From positions 1,959 to 65,958 of the forward strand of contig NKYR01000069.1 in NCBI GenBank assembly GCA_003184365.1: a stretch of DNA of 64,000 nt. The letters run 5' to 3'. This document shows positions 9,948 through 20,449 of this stretch, one piece after another (the stretch's first letter is position 1; each line of letters begins with the position of its first letter). The notes below the pieces were generated by a model. That model saw nothing but the letters and a program-made list of their open reading frames with translations, was not told the DNA's origin and did not search any database. The translations under genes were made by a program, and so were the position numbers. This stretch comes from Evernia prunastri (taxonomy: Eukaryota > Ascomycota > Lecanoromycetes > Lecanorales > Parmeliaceae).

Positions 9948-11876
9948 GATATCTGTGGTCTGACTTGAAAGGCCCTGTGTACGATGAACTCTGAACGGTT
10001 TTTTGCCCTGCACCAGAGATGGAGAAAAGATGTTTGGGGACAATTGCAGGCAACAGAAGCGACACGAAGGTTGGCCAATCATGGGGACGGGGACAGAGGG
10101 GCGGTAACTGTTGGGGGCATGAGAAAGTCTTCGGAGGGTCTCCCGTTGATTGATGGAACGAAGTGCAGCTGCAAATTCGGTGTGCCTGGGGAGCCACGAG
10201 AGTAACCTCTCCAATCCTCCATTGTCTAGCCAATTGCATCCACTCGCATCTGACTTTTCGAGAGATTACCTCTACTCCAATGACAGCAACTTTAGCCTGT
10301 GGCGAGCAAAAATGCCTCACATGATTGGGGATTTTTTCTTGACCATAAGCAGGGTCCCTTGGCTTCGGAGAATTTTGTCCCCAAGGGGAATTCGTCCCGT
10401 ACCCCGTATGCAGGAGATCAGAGAACGCCCGCCAACGGGATGACTAAGAGTAGTCAACATCGATGGGGACAGGGCGTGGGAAGTCCTGGTAAGGAGTTAT
10501 CTAGCTGGGGATTTTTGACGCCTGGGAAGCTCGCGGGGTTAACTTGTAGGGTATCCAGTATGACTTGATCAATCAAACAAATAAACAAACAATCAATCAA
10601 TCCATCAGTTCCGTAACTCGATGCAAATATCGTGCGGTATGGCATGTAGAGGGATAGACGCACGCCCATGACGGCAAAGGTCGCATAAGCATGCCAGTCA
10701 TTAACGGCCCTCCCCGTGCTTACTTACTCTACCAGGCTGAGGCCCAGCGCAGAGCTTGTTTTTGTAACTATTGGGGAACTAACAACTTATGGGGGAATTC
10801 CTTTGTGAAGCGGCAGGATCCCTTTGGCTGTTACTACGGCCGTAAGGTAGCTAGAGTAGATTATGGGCCTACTCCTAGGGCTGAAGCGGGTAGTAAGATA
10901 AGGTAGGTACTTTGTAGCTGCTTGCTGTTGCAATGGAACCTGGAACCTGGAACCTGGAACCTGGAACCTTGCGCACACGGGATCCTACTGTCGGAGATAT
11001 TTAACAGTTAGAAAAATCGTGTGGGGATTCCCACGTACCCTATGGCCTATGGCTCTGGAGTGTCTGCTCCACATAACTTGTGTGTAGAGTACTTCACTCG
11101 AGAGATCAGAATTCAAACGGTACTCGTATAGGATACAGATCCTAATGCAGGGAAACATAGAGTACGGAAACGGACGTCCAATATCCGCACTGGCAGCGTG
11201 ATCAGATGCATTCCAATTTCCACTCATACGCCCTCATTCTCTCACCTGCAGAAGCGTTAAAAACTGCAAACAAGATGCGGATGCCATCCGTCTCCTCGGG
11301 TCTTGCTTACTTAGTAACAATGATGATCATCCCTCCATCCACACTCTTCTTGTCTTTCTTAACAACATCATAGCGCGATCCCTTGTCTCTTCTAATCTTA
11401 AAGTACTTTATTCCACCAGTCGCGTGCTGCGTGTTGCGAGTGGCGACAACATCTTCCGGTTGGCTAAACAGCTGCCAAAGGTTCGCTAGCAAATATGGGG
11501 CACCAGGGGCATCATTATTATCGCTCCCCGATGTTGACCGCAAGTGGATGCATGAGCTTAGGTAGGTATGCTTGGAAGTAAGATGGTCAAGATTTCACTA
11601 CTCCCAGCTAGAACAGCGCATCAGATGGATGCATTAGCCATATCTGACCGCCATTGCTCTCTCCGCCTGTAAACTCGGTTGTCCTCGTTTCGAGTCTGCT
11701 AACTTCCAAGGATGAGTTTAATATATGCACTCGCACCCCAACTGTGCACGCTGCCCAATTGCCAGAATGAACACCTTGGGCTCGGAAAAATTAATTCACG
11801 AAAGATGTTTCAGCAGCAGCCTTCCCTCAGCGGATGGAGCATGCTTCATGGCCGAGAAAGCCATTGCCTTGTGCAA
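9948..11876. other. Intergenic, no supported gene
   Basis: Several frames of 60-150 codons overlap on both strands, but none shows a domain, a signal peptide or consistent splice sites. A pure 7-bp tandem repeat (listed separately) lies at 10934. The right part is the 3' flank of the small secreted-peptide gene. Confidence 0.6.
10934..10968. repeat. Perfect heptamer repeat (TGGAACC)x5
   Basis: Five exact head-to-tail copies of TGGAACC in intergenic DNA. A short, probably length-variable microsatellite-like tract. Confidence 0.95.
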
Positions 11877-12107
11877 CTAGTCCCTCTTCTCTAGCCTTGC
11901 CAGCATCCCCTCGACTTCAATGGGGTAAGCGTGGTCGCCATTAGCTTTGGCGTCTGCTTTGGCGCCTGGTGAGCGCTCGTCGACTTAGAATGGTCAGCTT
12001 TGCATTCACGGCCGATTACACTGTATCGACCTACTCATTGCAATCGGCGCTGAGAGCACACAGAGACTGAGGACGGCGACTGCCAGAACGACATTTGGAA
12101 GATGCAT
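11877..12107 (-). CDS. Small secreted peptide with C-terminal Kex2-type site
   Basis: ATG at 12107 opens a signal peptide (MHLPNVVLAVAVLSLCVLSA, cleavage likely after SA or PIA). Unspliced, the frame stops after 33 residues. A well-formed 51-bp intron (12034-11984: donor GTAGGT, branch GCTGAC, acceptor AAG) joins it to a second exon with a stop at 11877. The mature part is short, polar and Ala/Lys-rich, contains HAYPIEVEG and ends LEKRD, so a Lys-Arg dibasic site is the penultimate feature. Total length is about 59 residues. It is divergently paired with the UstYa-like gene across about 550 bp. Known fungal dikaritin precursors combine a signal peptide with Kex2-cut core peptides, so a precursor role is plausible; only one candidate core is present here. 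It could equally be a small effector-like protein. Confidence 0.6.
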
Positions 12108-12656
12108 GGTACGGTCTTGTGACTTCGCGTGAGATTTGGTGGCAGACAAGACTGTAGTGAAAAGCAACGAGGTTCTGAAGCTTTGTAAATGAGTGATTAT
12201 CTTGGCTTTCGAAGAAACAGTCAGGGCGTGGCGAATGGATATTGTAGGATGAGTAGACAAGTGGGCTCTCCGTTATATGCTTCGTTTCTCCAAGACCGGC
12301 TTTGTCGACGTCACTCCAGTCCGCTGTGTGATCGACTTGCCGCGTAGCATGCATATTCCGGCCGAATCCATGTCGGCTGTTAAGGCTCTCCAAATGTACT
12401 AGCTCGATCTGGGACGACCGAATGCCTTCCCATTCGTGCATGTGATCGCCATTGCATTGCCCGATGGCTGCGAAGAACATCCTTCTTGTTTACGGCATCA
12501 TGACGTCGAGTATGCCATCCTCCCCGGTGAGCTAGCGCGGCTGATGTTTGCGTATCTGATTCGGCTTCTGCCGTCTCATAGAGTTTAATATTTGAGTGCA
12601 TAACAAAGGCGTAGAAGTTATCTTCGACCAAGAACCTCATTAGAACACACACAATC
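12108..12656. promoter_or_regulatory. Divergent intergenic region, probable shared promoter
   Basis: This is the only spacer between the start codons of the secreted peptide (leftward) and the UstYa-like gene (rightward). A 549-bp head-to-head spacer is a normal size for a bidirectional fungal promoter. I see no diagnostic regulator site; the promoter role is inferred from geometry only. Confidence 0.45.
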
Positions 12657-13679
12657 ATGGACATGCAGAAAGAGCCATTCATACTCCCTAGAACCTCGAG
12701 CGAGAGTTCTCCTGACGGCTGCTACAAGTGCCACGAAAGCAAGACGCCACATCAGCGATTGAAGTACTGGCTCGGAACAATCCTCGTCCATACCTTCATT
12801 CTATTGACCACTGTTACACTGTTTACCGGCCTTCTAAGCCCTTTCAACGCCCCAGCAAAGAAGAGCTTGCCATCTAGATATTGTGGGTAAAACCCTTAGA
12901 CACAAGTGATTTGGTGCTGACAGGCATGAAAAAGCACCGATAAGAGAAGCAATCGAATATGAGACTTTGAGACCTAGATCTGACGCCTGGTCCAACAGTA
13001 TCTACAGCGAGGCATCTCACGAATCGGACGCCGCATGGAACGAGCTCGTAGCATGTATGGATCCTCCTATCTCGATCCTGGCTGGATGCTGACAAATAAC
13101 TACTCGCCCAGTTCGTGGAGTCACCCTTTCTGATGAAGAAGCGACGAGGCTCAACATGTCAACTTTGCCGGTCAAGGACGGCCACGCCACTGTTTTCGGA
13201 TTCAGTCATAATATTCACTGTATTGTACGTTGTCAACAATCCCATGGATGTAGCCGAATCCTTGCTGAATAGCAACAGAGATTTCTCCGTCAAGTCATCC
13301 ACTCTGACTACTACTACCCAGAAGAGACAGAGGAGCAGCGTGCAGAGCATATTTTTCATGCCCGTAGGTCCTCACAGGAGTTTTCTTTCTCTTGCTCTAC
13401 CCGACCTTCAAGGAGACACTCAAATAACCCCTTCCACTCCGCAAAACAGATCACTGCCTTGAAACGATCCGGCTCTCCGTCATGTATGTCCCCGATCTGA
13501 CGACTCTCGAGCTGTATTGGGAGTCTCAAGAAGGCAGGAAGTGGGAGGTCGCGGCGAAGTCGGACAGTCAGAGGGAATGCGTCAAGTGGGATCCCTTGAA
13601 TGAATGGATGGCGCCCAGGCATTACAATCTGAATGATCTGGCGCTGGGATCAGAGCTTGAGATCGATGGTACAGCGTGA
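12657..13679 (+). CDS. UstYa-like (DUF3328) protein
   Basis: Five exons fit by phase: 12657-12886, 12924-13054, 13112-13224, 13279-13363 and 13450-13679. The N-terminus is cytosolic, with a CYKCHES segment, then one membrane helix (LGTILVHTFILLTTVTLF). The lumenal domain opens with APIREAIEYE and DAAWNELV, then GVTLSDEEATRLN and LPVKDG. Both HxxHC motifs of the family are present once spliced: HNIHC at the exon 3 end and HAHHC across the exon 4/5 junction. The C-terminus has CVKWDPLNEWMAPRHY. UstYa proteins catalyse oxidative cyclisation or other oxidation of peptide side chains in fungal RiPP and related pathways. The start is the first ATG of exon 1. A second UstY and a tyrosinase are not seen nearby. 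Confidence 0.9.
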
Positions 13680-15044
13680 GCGGGGAGGGGCCTCGGTTGG
13701 ACGGACACCGATGGAGATGGCGTTCATGGTCCTGCTGAGTGGGGGAACAGCAGAAGAAGGGTACAACTTGTTGATAGTTTTCTTGAGGGGGAAACAGGAG
13801 AAGAAAAGTACAGCTTGTCCCTACCGGGCCATTCCTCAACCTCTTGAAATACTTCGGCCCATCCCCATTTTTTATCATATTTTTCGGATCATGCAAGGCG
13901 TCCTTTCGAGGAGCTGAAGCGGAGCTTTCTGCTATATGGTGCCTCCACGGCTTGCTTCCCATGGCATCCGCAGTCACGCAAGGTATATGTGAGCAGGTTT
14001 CCTCCTGAGAACCATGCGGCCCAGCAGGTGAGTAATTGCCCGAGAGAAAGGCCGATAAGCTTATGGGCCTACCTTCGCAGTTAGTGGGTAAGTACTCTGT
14101 CTCGAAAAAGACAAGCCATGTGGAGTCAGCATCCTCGGGCCCATCCTCACCCATACTCTAAGGCTGCTCGTCGTATTCGTATCCGCCGAAGAACCGCTCC
14201 ATCGCCGCGCTTGCCTCGGAAGGGAGGGAGGATCCTGTTCACTCGTAAATGCTCTGTAGGTAGCAAGATAAACAGCTCTGAACAGGGATGGCGATGGTGG
14301 AAATAGTTTGGTTTCGAGGGAAAACTGCACCAACTACTGCAATATGTCATTGTTCAACATATTGATTGGCGTGAAATCGAATTTAGTGTGGACATCTATT
14401 ATTGAGCATAGCAAGAAAATCCGTGTAAGGTGTGACAGTTGTATCCATCAGGTGTAGAGATTTGTCCCGTCGATCGCATAGTATATCGCGCAGTACGGAC
14501 TACAACAGTAATTACTCCACATATTTGCCAAGCCACTAAATTTTCAACCTAAGGTACTTCTTTCACACTTCTTTTCTTCCCCACTTCACTCTTCTCTCAA
14601 CAGTCTCTACCACATCTTTAACATGCGAGAAGCACATCTATGGCTTTCTGTTGAGCTTATATTGTGTTCCTTCCTTGACGTGGCCTCGCCATCTTGATAG
14701 CGCCGCTTCGACTACCACCAGCTCGTGGATACTTGTACAGCCAATCGCTCCACAATCAATCAAGCAATCAATCAATTGATCGATCGATCAATACCACATA
14801 TCCTATGAGCCACCAGCGATCTGTATCTATCTACAACACTGTCTTCTTAGAGTAGCTTGAAACCAAATCTCAGATCTATACAGTCTAGTCTACCTTATAA
14901 TTCGGTGTCAACGATCTTGGTGTTTCATTTCTCAACAACACTTCAGTGAGAAATCCAGCAAGTCACTTGTCGATTCAAAAACCCTGCGGATCTTCGGACT
15001 CGTTCATCACCAATACCGCCTCATCTTGACTAACTTCACCGACC
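13680..15044. other. Intergenic, no supported gene
   Basis: Long overlapping frames on the minus strand (up to 190 codons) run into the UstYa last exon and show no domain or credible start, so I treat them as chance. The right end is CT/CA-rich with (CAATCAAT)n-like runs near 14755-14790, probably the leader and promoter of the next gene. Confidence 0.6.
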
Positions 15045-16157
15045 ATGCCGGTAGCACTACTTCATCAGCAACCTCGGAAGGCTAACGCCTTCAACACAAC
15101 AAGACTACATGTACCACTGCGCAGTGCTTGTGGCCGTGCCGAGAAGCTAGAGACTTCGGCGTACAGCATGGACAGCACGGCGAGTGCCCGTCCGTTTCCA
15201 TTTCTCGCACTACCCCCTGAGCTTCGCAATATGATTTATCGCTTAGTCATCGTTACCGGGCAATGTCTCAGCATTCGAAACATGCATCTTTGTGAATTCA
15301 AGAAGAGCCAATATAGTGGCGCCTATCAGTCCAGATCAACCTACGTGGCCATGGATCATCAATGCGACGTACAGGCCGAGCCCGGAAGGTGGCTAGCTGA
15401 TATGATCCCGTCATGCTTGGTCAAAGACAAAAGGTTTGGACCTTGTATGAAAACAACTTACACACTTGACAAGCCACAATCCATCCACACCACGACGACA
15501 GCAATGCTGTCCCTCAACAAAGAGTCCCGAAAAGAGGCTGCGTCTATCTTCTATGGCGAGAACGCTTTCTACTTCGCCGCCATGAGCTCACTTGTACCTT
15601 TTATGAAAGACCGTACCGTAGAGGCTCGCCAATACATCCGAGTATTGGGCTTGGATCTCAAAGTCGATCACCGGGATTGGTATGCTATCCTGGCGGAAAA
15701 CAGCAGACCGGCGAGCTGGAACACAGCCTTCTCATCGCTTGCGGAGCTTCATCTGAACATAAAGCAGCTGAACATCCGGATCGACGACAGCAGATCGGAG
15801 ATCCTCAGAGACGGTCTGAACCTTCGGTCCCGGTCGATGCTTTGGCTGCACAAACTCAGCAAACTGGACAACCTGGAGATGCTAGGTGTTAGATATGGTG
15901 TCGCACAATGGAAGTTGGATGGCCGCTTGGGGCAATGTGATACATTCGAAGAGGAAAAGTCCCAGACCGAACAAGAACTGTGGCGGTTCCTTGCACCTAA
16001 AATGCTCAAAAAGGAGGCGGACGACCACACTCCCGACGCATTGCAAAATCGTCGCATCTGGGACTCGTCTGACGACTTCGTATGCGCACACACCACCTTT
16101 ACGGACTTGAGACTGCTTGGTGACTTCGGCTCTGACTCCGACTCCGATGATGAGTAG
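15045..16157 (+). CDS. 2EXR/F-box-like hypothetical protein
   Basis: An intronless gene of 370 codons. Near residue 50 it has FPFLALPPELRNMIYRLVI, the signature of the fungal 2EXR/F-box-like family, followed by MLSLNKESRKEAASIFYGENAFYF and SLVPFMKDR. The middle predicts leucine-rich helices; the C-terminus has LWRFLAPKMLKK and an acidic Asp/Ser tail. The first ATG is 15045; an internal ATG 42 codons later (MDSTASARP) is closer to the conserved start and may be the real one. A paralogue at 34112-35125 shares the same motif order. The molecular role of these abundant fungal proteins is unknown; an adaptor role like that of F-box proteins is only a guess. Confidence 0.8.
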   Translation: MPVALLHQQPRKANAFNTTRLHVPLRSACGRAEKLETSAYSMDSTASARPFPFLALPPELRNMIYRLVIVTGQCLSIRNMHLCEFKKSQYSGAYQSRSTYVAMDHQCDVQAEPGRWLADMIPSCLVKDKRFGPCMKTTYTLDKPQSIHTTTTAMLSLNKESRKEAASIFYGENAFYFAAMSSLVPFMKDRTVEARQYIRVLGLDLKVDHRDWYAILAENSRPASWNTAFSSLAELHLNIKQLNIRIDDSRSEILRDGLNLRSRSMLWLHKLSKLDNLEMLGVRYGVAQWKLDGRLGQCDTFEEEKSQTEQELWRFLAPKMLKKEADDHTPDALQNRRIWDSSDDFVCAHTTFTDLRLLGDFGSDSDSDDE

Positions 16158-16773
16158 CATTTGCGCGAATCTATTTTAGTTTTTTGCGAGTTTTAAGCCA
16201 CGCTACGCGGCCGTAGGAATCGCTCTCTTCGCGAATGTCGATTGATTATGCTATCGGCCTTGCAGTTCTTAGTCGAAAGTGATTGCACAAGTTTGAGCCA
16301 CAGTTGATTACAAACCAGACAGAAGTATTTTTGGGGGAAAGTGAGGACGTTGATCTTCTAAGGTGTCACCGTTGGACCACAAGCCTTGGCGAATACTCGC
16401 ATCAAGGCGGTTGAAAAATGTTCTCATCAGGCAAGAGCTATGCGTGCTTACATCCTGCTCTCTTCATCTGAAATCAAAGCCAATGCAATAGAATTGACAC
16501 GAGTTGTCCGGCGGTCTCCTGCATTCTAGCGCGGTCACATTTACTTTCGTGATTTTGCCGGTCGTAACAGAGCACTTCGAATTCAAGAGTCTCCGGCTTT
16601 CAGACAACACTGGCTTCGCTGAGGAAAAATTTCTCTCCCGTTTTTACCCACCGAAGTCCACAAACGCCCGCACGGCAGGCAACGCTCACGTAGAAAGATT
16701 TAGTGACAACGATTTCGAGGCTAGTCATATATTTCAAATGCTATAACAATTAAATCTCCAGCTTCCCATCCGC
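16158..16773. other. Intergenic between convergent genes, no gene seen
   Basis: This is the 3' flank of the 2EXR-like gene and of the TRP channel gene, which converge here. An 80-codon frame at 16504 shows no features. Terminator and polyadenylation signals are not distinct. Confidence 0.6.
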
Positions 16774-18789
16774 TCAAGTCCCCCCATTAGCCCCACCCGC
16801 CTCCTTCCCCTTCCCCTCCACAATCTTCTTCAACTCCTCCACCTGATCCCTCAGCGCCCTAACCTCCAACACCGCGACGTCAGTCTCCACATTCGGCCTC
16901 GTGCCCTCCACCCTTTTCGTCCACCCCTCGCCCTCAAAGTCCAACTCCCCGCTCATCTGCTCCCACTCCTGCACCTCGTCCTCGTCGCTCTCGCCGTTCC
17001 GCCGGTTCCGCTTGACCTTGTACGCCTGCTTCGTCTCCAGCCAGGCCGTGATGAGCAGCAGCGGCGAATAGGTGACGCCCATGACGTAGTTGTTGAGGCG
17101 CTCGTAGCGGGCCGAGGGCATCCACCATTCGAAGGGGATGATGAGGAAGAAGACTTCGATGAGGTTGAAGGGGGCGATGAAGACGTTTTCGTCCGGGGCG
17201 CGGACGAACTGCATGGTTTTTTGCGAGAAGAGGGCCATGTATTCGTCGATGGCATTGTCGGTTATGTCGGCGTAGGCGGAGTTGTAGAGGGCGATGAGGA
17301 TGTTGAGGAGGACTGAGGGGGGTTTAGTACTGATATGGCAGTTCTTATCGGTAGGATTCTCGTCGGGGAGAGGTGGGTGGGGGGGCCAACTCACCAACCA
17401 TGACCACGAATGTGAAAATGTAATACAGTATCAATCCAAATGGTGGCGCGAACTTGTCGAATCCCTCAAAGTCGGGACTCTGCATCACGCTGTTCAACAT
17501 GGCCTTGAAGATGAAGCCCGTCACGTACGAGTTATCATCCACCTGATCCAGACCAATGAAAGCTTGAAGGAATCCAACCATGACTATAATGAGCAGCGCG
17601 AAGAAGATGAGCGATTCCTTCATCATCATTTTCAGCACGACTAACATGGCGCCAAAGAACCGGAAAGTATCCAAGTAGAGCAGGAGCCGCATCCAGAACA
17701 TTGGCGCGGAGAAAGCGAGGAAATTGTAGCTGAGCTCGTTGAACTTGCGCCGTTGGCCCGCGTCGTCGTTGACAGGATAGCCTAGAGCGAGGACACGGGT
17801 CACAAAGGAGACACAGAGGAGGGCGTAGAGAGTGCTGTTGAAGACGTTCCAAAATCCAATGTAGTAGCGTCCTACTTTCCAGAATTTGGCGATTTCATCG
17901 AACATGAACCCTGCAGTCATGATGTAGAGGACCCCTTCGACGACATCCAGATCTCCCGTACTGTTGATGGTGTTGATGGCCGCCGTGTACAGAGCCAGGT
18001 AGAGGACGGAGAAGAAGATTTGCACGACGTTTTGATACACGGGAGCGCGCATGCGGTCAGGATCGAAGTGAGCCCAGTAGTTGGTGTTGGCTTTCTGCGT
18101 CCAGGGTATGAAATTCGAGGGGTACTGATCGTCTTGGACGAGCCAGCCGCGCCAGAGGTAGGTGATGCACTTCTGATAGCCCGAGCTGCCTATGACCCGC
18201 AGAGCGTGCAAGTCCACCGCCCGCTCGACCGCATTGGTAGGCTCCGTCGGCTCGCCTCCGATGAGGATCGAGTAGCGCTTGAGCAACAGGTCCTGCAGGA
18301 GATAATCCTGATCCTCCTCCAGCTCAATGAGCTGTTTCGCCAGGATTTCGCAGGCCGTGGCGCGCACGTTGTGGAGGTCCGCGTCCCACAACTCCAATAT
18401 CGCCTGACGTCTGAACCACCGGTAGCAGACCAGCAGACAGTATACCACGCATGCTTCGTGCTCTTTCCCGCCTGCGGATTTGGCCGTTGCGATCACTTTC
18501 CTAGTGATGACCGGTGAATTGGCCTTCGTGACTTTGAACTCTTCGAGTTCGCAGGGAATGACTTGTTCGATTTGGTACTTGAGACGTAGTGCGACCTTTG
18601 TAACGGCTTCTGGGGGCATGGCGGAGGGGACGATGTCGTTGCGATTGGTGGGAAGGACTGGATGGTTCGTTAGCTAATAGGCACTTCACAACCCGGAAGA
18701 ATAGGTGTCTTCTTACGGCGGCGCATCTCATCTCGTAGACCGCGGCGGTCTTGGTTGTCCAAGCCGAAGAGCTTCTTCCACTGCACCAT
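16774..18789 (-). CDS. YVC1: Yvc1-type vacuolar TRP cation channel
   Basis: Three exons. Exon 1 (from ATG at 18789) encodes MVQWKKLFGLDNQDRRG; the second intron, near 17390-17310, interrupts the last pore-region helix. The cytosolic N-terminal domain includes EQVIPCELEEFKVTKANSP and DQDYLLQDLLLKRYSILI. Six or more membrane helices follow, from APVYQNVVQIFFSVLYLALY to the pore region AFIGLDQVDDNSY and the final helix ILYYIFTFVVMV/VLLNILIALYN. The C-terminal tail contains FEWWMPSARYERLN and an acidic/coiled end. Yvc1 releases Ca2+ from the vacuole in response to stretch and osmotic shock. Total length of about 640 residues is normal for filamentous-fungal Yvc1. Confidence 0.9.
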
Positions 18790-19252
18790 CTTGCCTATCT
18801 GAATCAATACTCAGTTAGGCAGGTTAGCAGGTAACCGCAGAACAGTCTACAGTCTAACATTCATCCTGTATGGCGGATTGGAGAGCAATATTCTACACCA
18901 AATAAATTCTCAATTGAGGTGCCCCGCTTATGAGAGTCTCTTGAAGTCTTCATCTTGAGTTGCGTCCGCCTACTACTTGGAAATAGTGCCTTGGCTCAAC
19001 CTTGGCTTGCGATCGCCGGGTCACCAGAGTGAAAACTTGGCATATCAGCCCTACACGAATTTGATCTGAACTTGTCCAAACCAGTCATAAACTCAGGCTT
19101 CGTTGACAGTAACCAAACAGCTGCCAAAGCATCTGACACGATTTAAGAAATATTGACACCACACGACACAGCGTCGCAAAGCCACTGCCTACCCGCGCGG
19201 GCAGCCTTGAAACCGCCAGCCAAAGGCAGAGGTACAGAGTAGCACAGAGAAG
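18790..19252. promoter_or_regulatory. Divergent spacer between YVC1 and eIF2-alpha
   Basis: This head-to-head spacer of 463 bp should contain both promoters. No TATA box or named factor site stands out. The assignment is by position only. Confidence 0.4.
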
Positions 19253-20449
19253 ATGTCTCTCACTAATTGCCGGTTCTACGAGAACCGGTACCCCGATATC
19301 GATGAGTTCGTCATGGTGAATGTATGATAGCTTTGTCTCGTTCTCGCCACCAGTTCCAGAAACCTGCTAACTTTGCGCACAGGTCAAACAAGTAAGCCCC
19401 CGCTTCGTTCGGAAATACCAAACCATGACTCACGAAACCACAGATCGCTGAAATGGGCGCCTACGTCAAGCTCCTCGAATACGATAACATTGACGGCATG
19501 ATACTACTCTCCGAGCTCTCCCGACGGCGTATAAGGAGTATACAAAAGCTGATCCGCGTGGGGCGAAACGAAGTAGTGGTCGTGCTACGAGTTGACAAGG
19601 AGAAGGGCTACATCGATCTATCTAAGCGGAGAGTGTCGCCGGAAGATATTGTCAAGTGTGAGGAGAGATTCAACAAGGGAAAGATGGTCGCGAGTATCAT
19701 GCGCCACGTAGCTGAGAAGACCAAGACGCCAATGGAGACGTTGTATCAGGAGATTGGGTGGCCCTTGAACAAGAAATACGGACATGCGGTTGATGCTTTT
19801 AAGCTTTCGATAACGTGAGTCCATCATGCTCTATCTCCAAGCTCCACTCCTTACCTCTACCGTCCCTTCCATTACACTTTTGTAGTATACTAAATATTGG
19901 TTGTAATTTAGCAATCCAGACGTTTGGGCTGAAGTGACCTTTCCATCCGACGTTGTAAAAACCGAACTCCAGTCCTACATTTCAAGACGGTTAACCCCTC
20001 AACCCACAAAAGTCCGCGCCGATGTCGAAGTGACCTGTTTCGGCTACGAAGGTATCGATGCGGTCAAGAACGCTCTGCGGGCCGCCGAAGCCCAGAACAC
20101 CGCCACCCAGACCCCTTCGAAAACGGCTGACGGCCTGGACATACCCCGTCCCAACGAAGCTACAGTCAAGGTGAAATTGGTGAGCCCGCCTCTGTATGTG
20201 CTCACAAGTCAGTGTCTTGAGAAGAGCACGGGGATCGCGTGTTTGGAGAGGGCGATTAAGGAGATCGAGGGGAATATTAGGGCGAATGGAGGCGGATGCG
20301 TTACGAAGATGGCGCCAAAAGCGGTGACGGAGAATGACGATGCGGAGTTGCAAGCATTAATGGAGAAGAGGGAGAGGGAGAACGCGGAGATCAGTGGGGA
20401 TGAGAGTGTTAGTGAAAGTGATGAGGGGGTTATTGCTGAGAAGATATGA
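19253..20449 (+). CDS. SUI2: Translation initiation factor eIF2, alpha subunit
   Basis: Four exons: 19253-19321, a 9-base microexon 19383-19391 (GTC AAA CAA, Val-Lys-Gln), 19444-19814 and 19912-20449. The protein begins MSLTNCRFYENRYPDIDEF and contains the S1 RNA-binding domain with IAEMGAYVKLLEYDNIDGM. The regulatory loop ILLSELSRRRIRS carries the serine phosphorylated by Gcn2-type kinases (Ser51 in other eukaryotes). The helical and C-terminal alpha-beta domains follow (KGYIDLSKRRVS, ISRRLTPQP, KVKLVSPPLYVLTS), with an acidic tail. It delivers initiator tRNA as part of eIF2 and is the control point of stress translation. Every intron phase is consistent; the microexon is needed to keep the conserved VMVNVKQIAEMG run. 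Confidence 0.97.

Noticed and set aside
11307..11543. 78-codon minus-strand frame in the intergenic region
   Set aside because: No signal peptide, domain or splice partner; it cannot be told from chance.
13582..14154. 190-codon minus-strand frame overlapping the UstYa last exon
   Set aside because: No start context, domain or intron fits, and the region is the 3' end of a clear plus-strand gene; it is a shadow frame.
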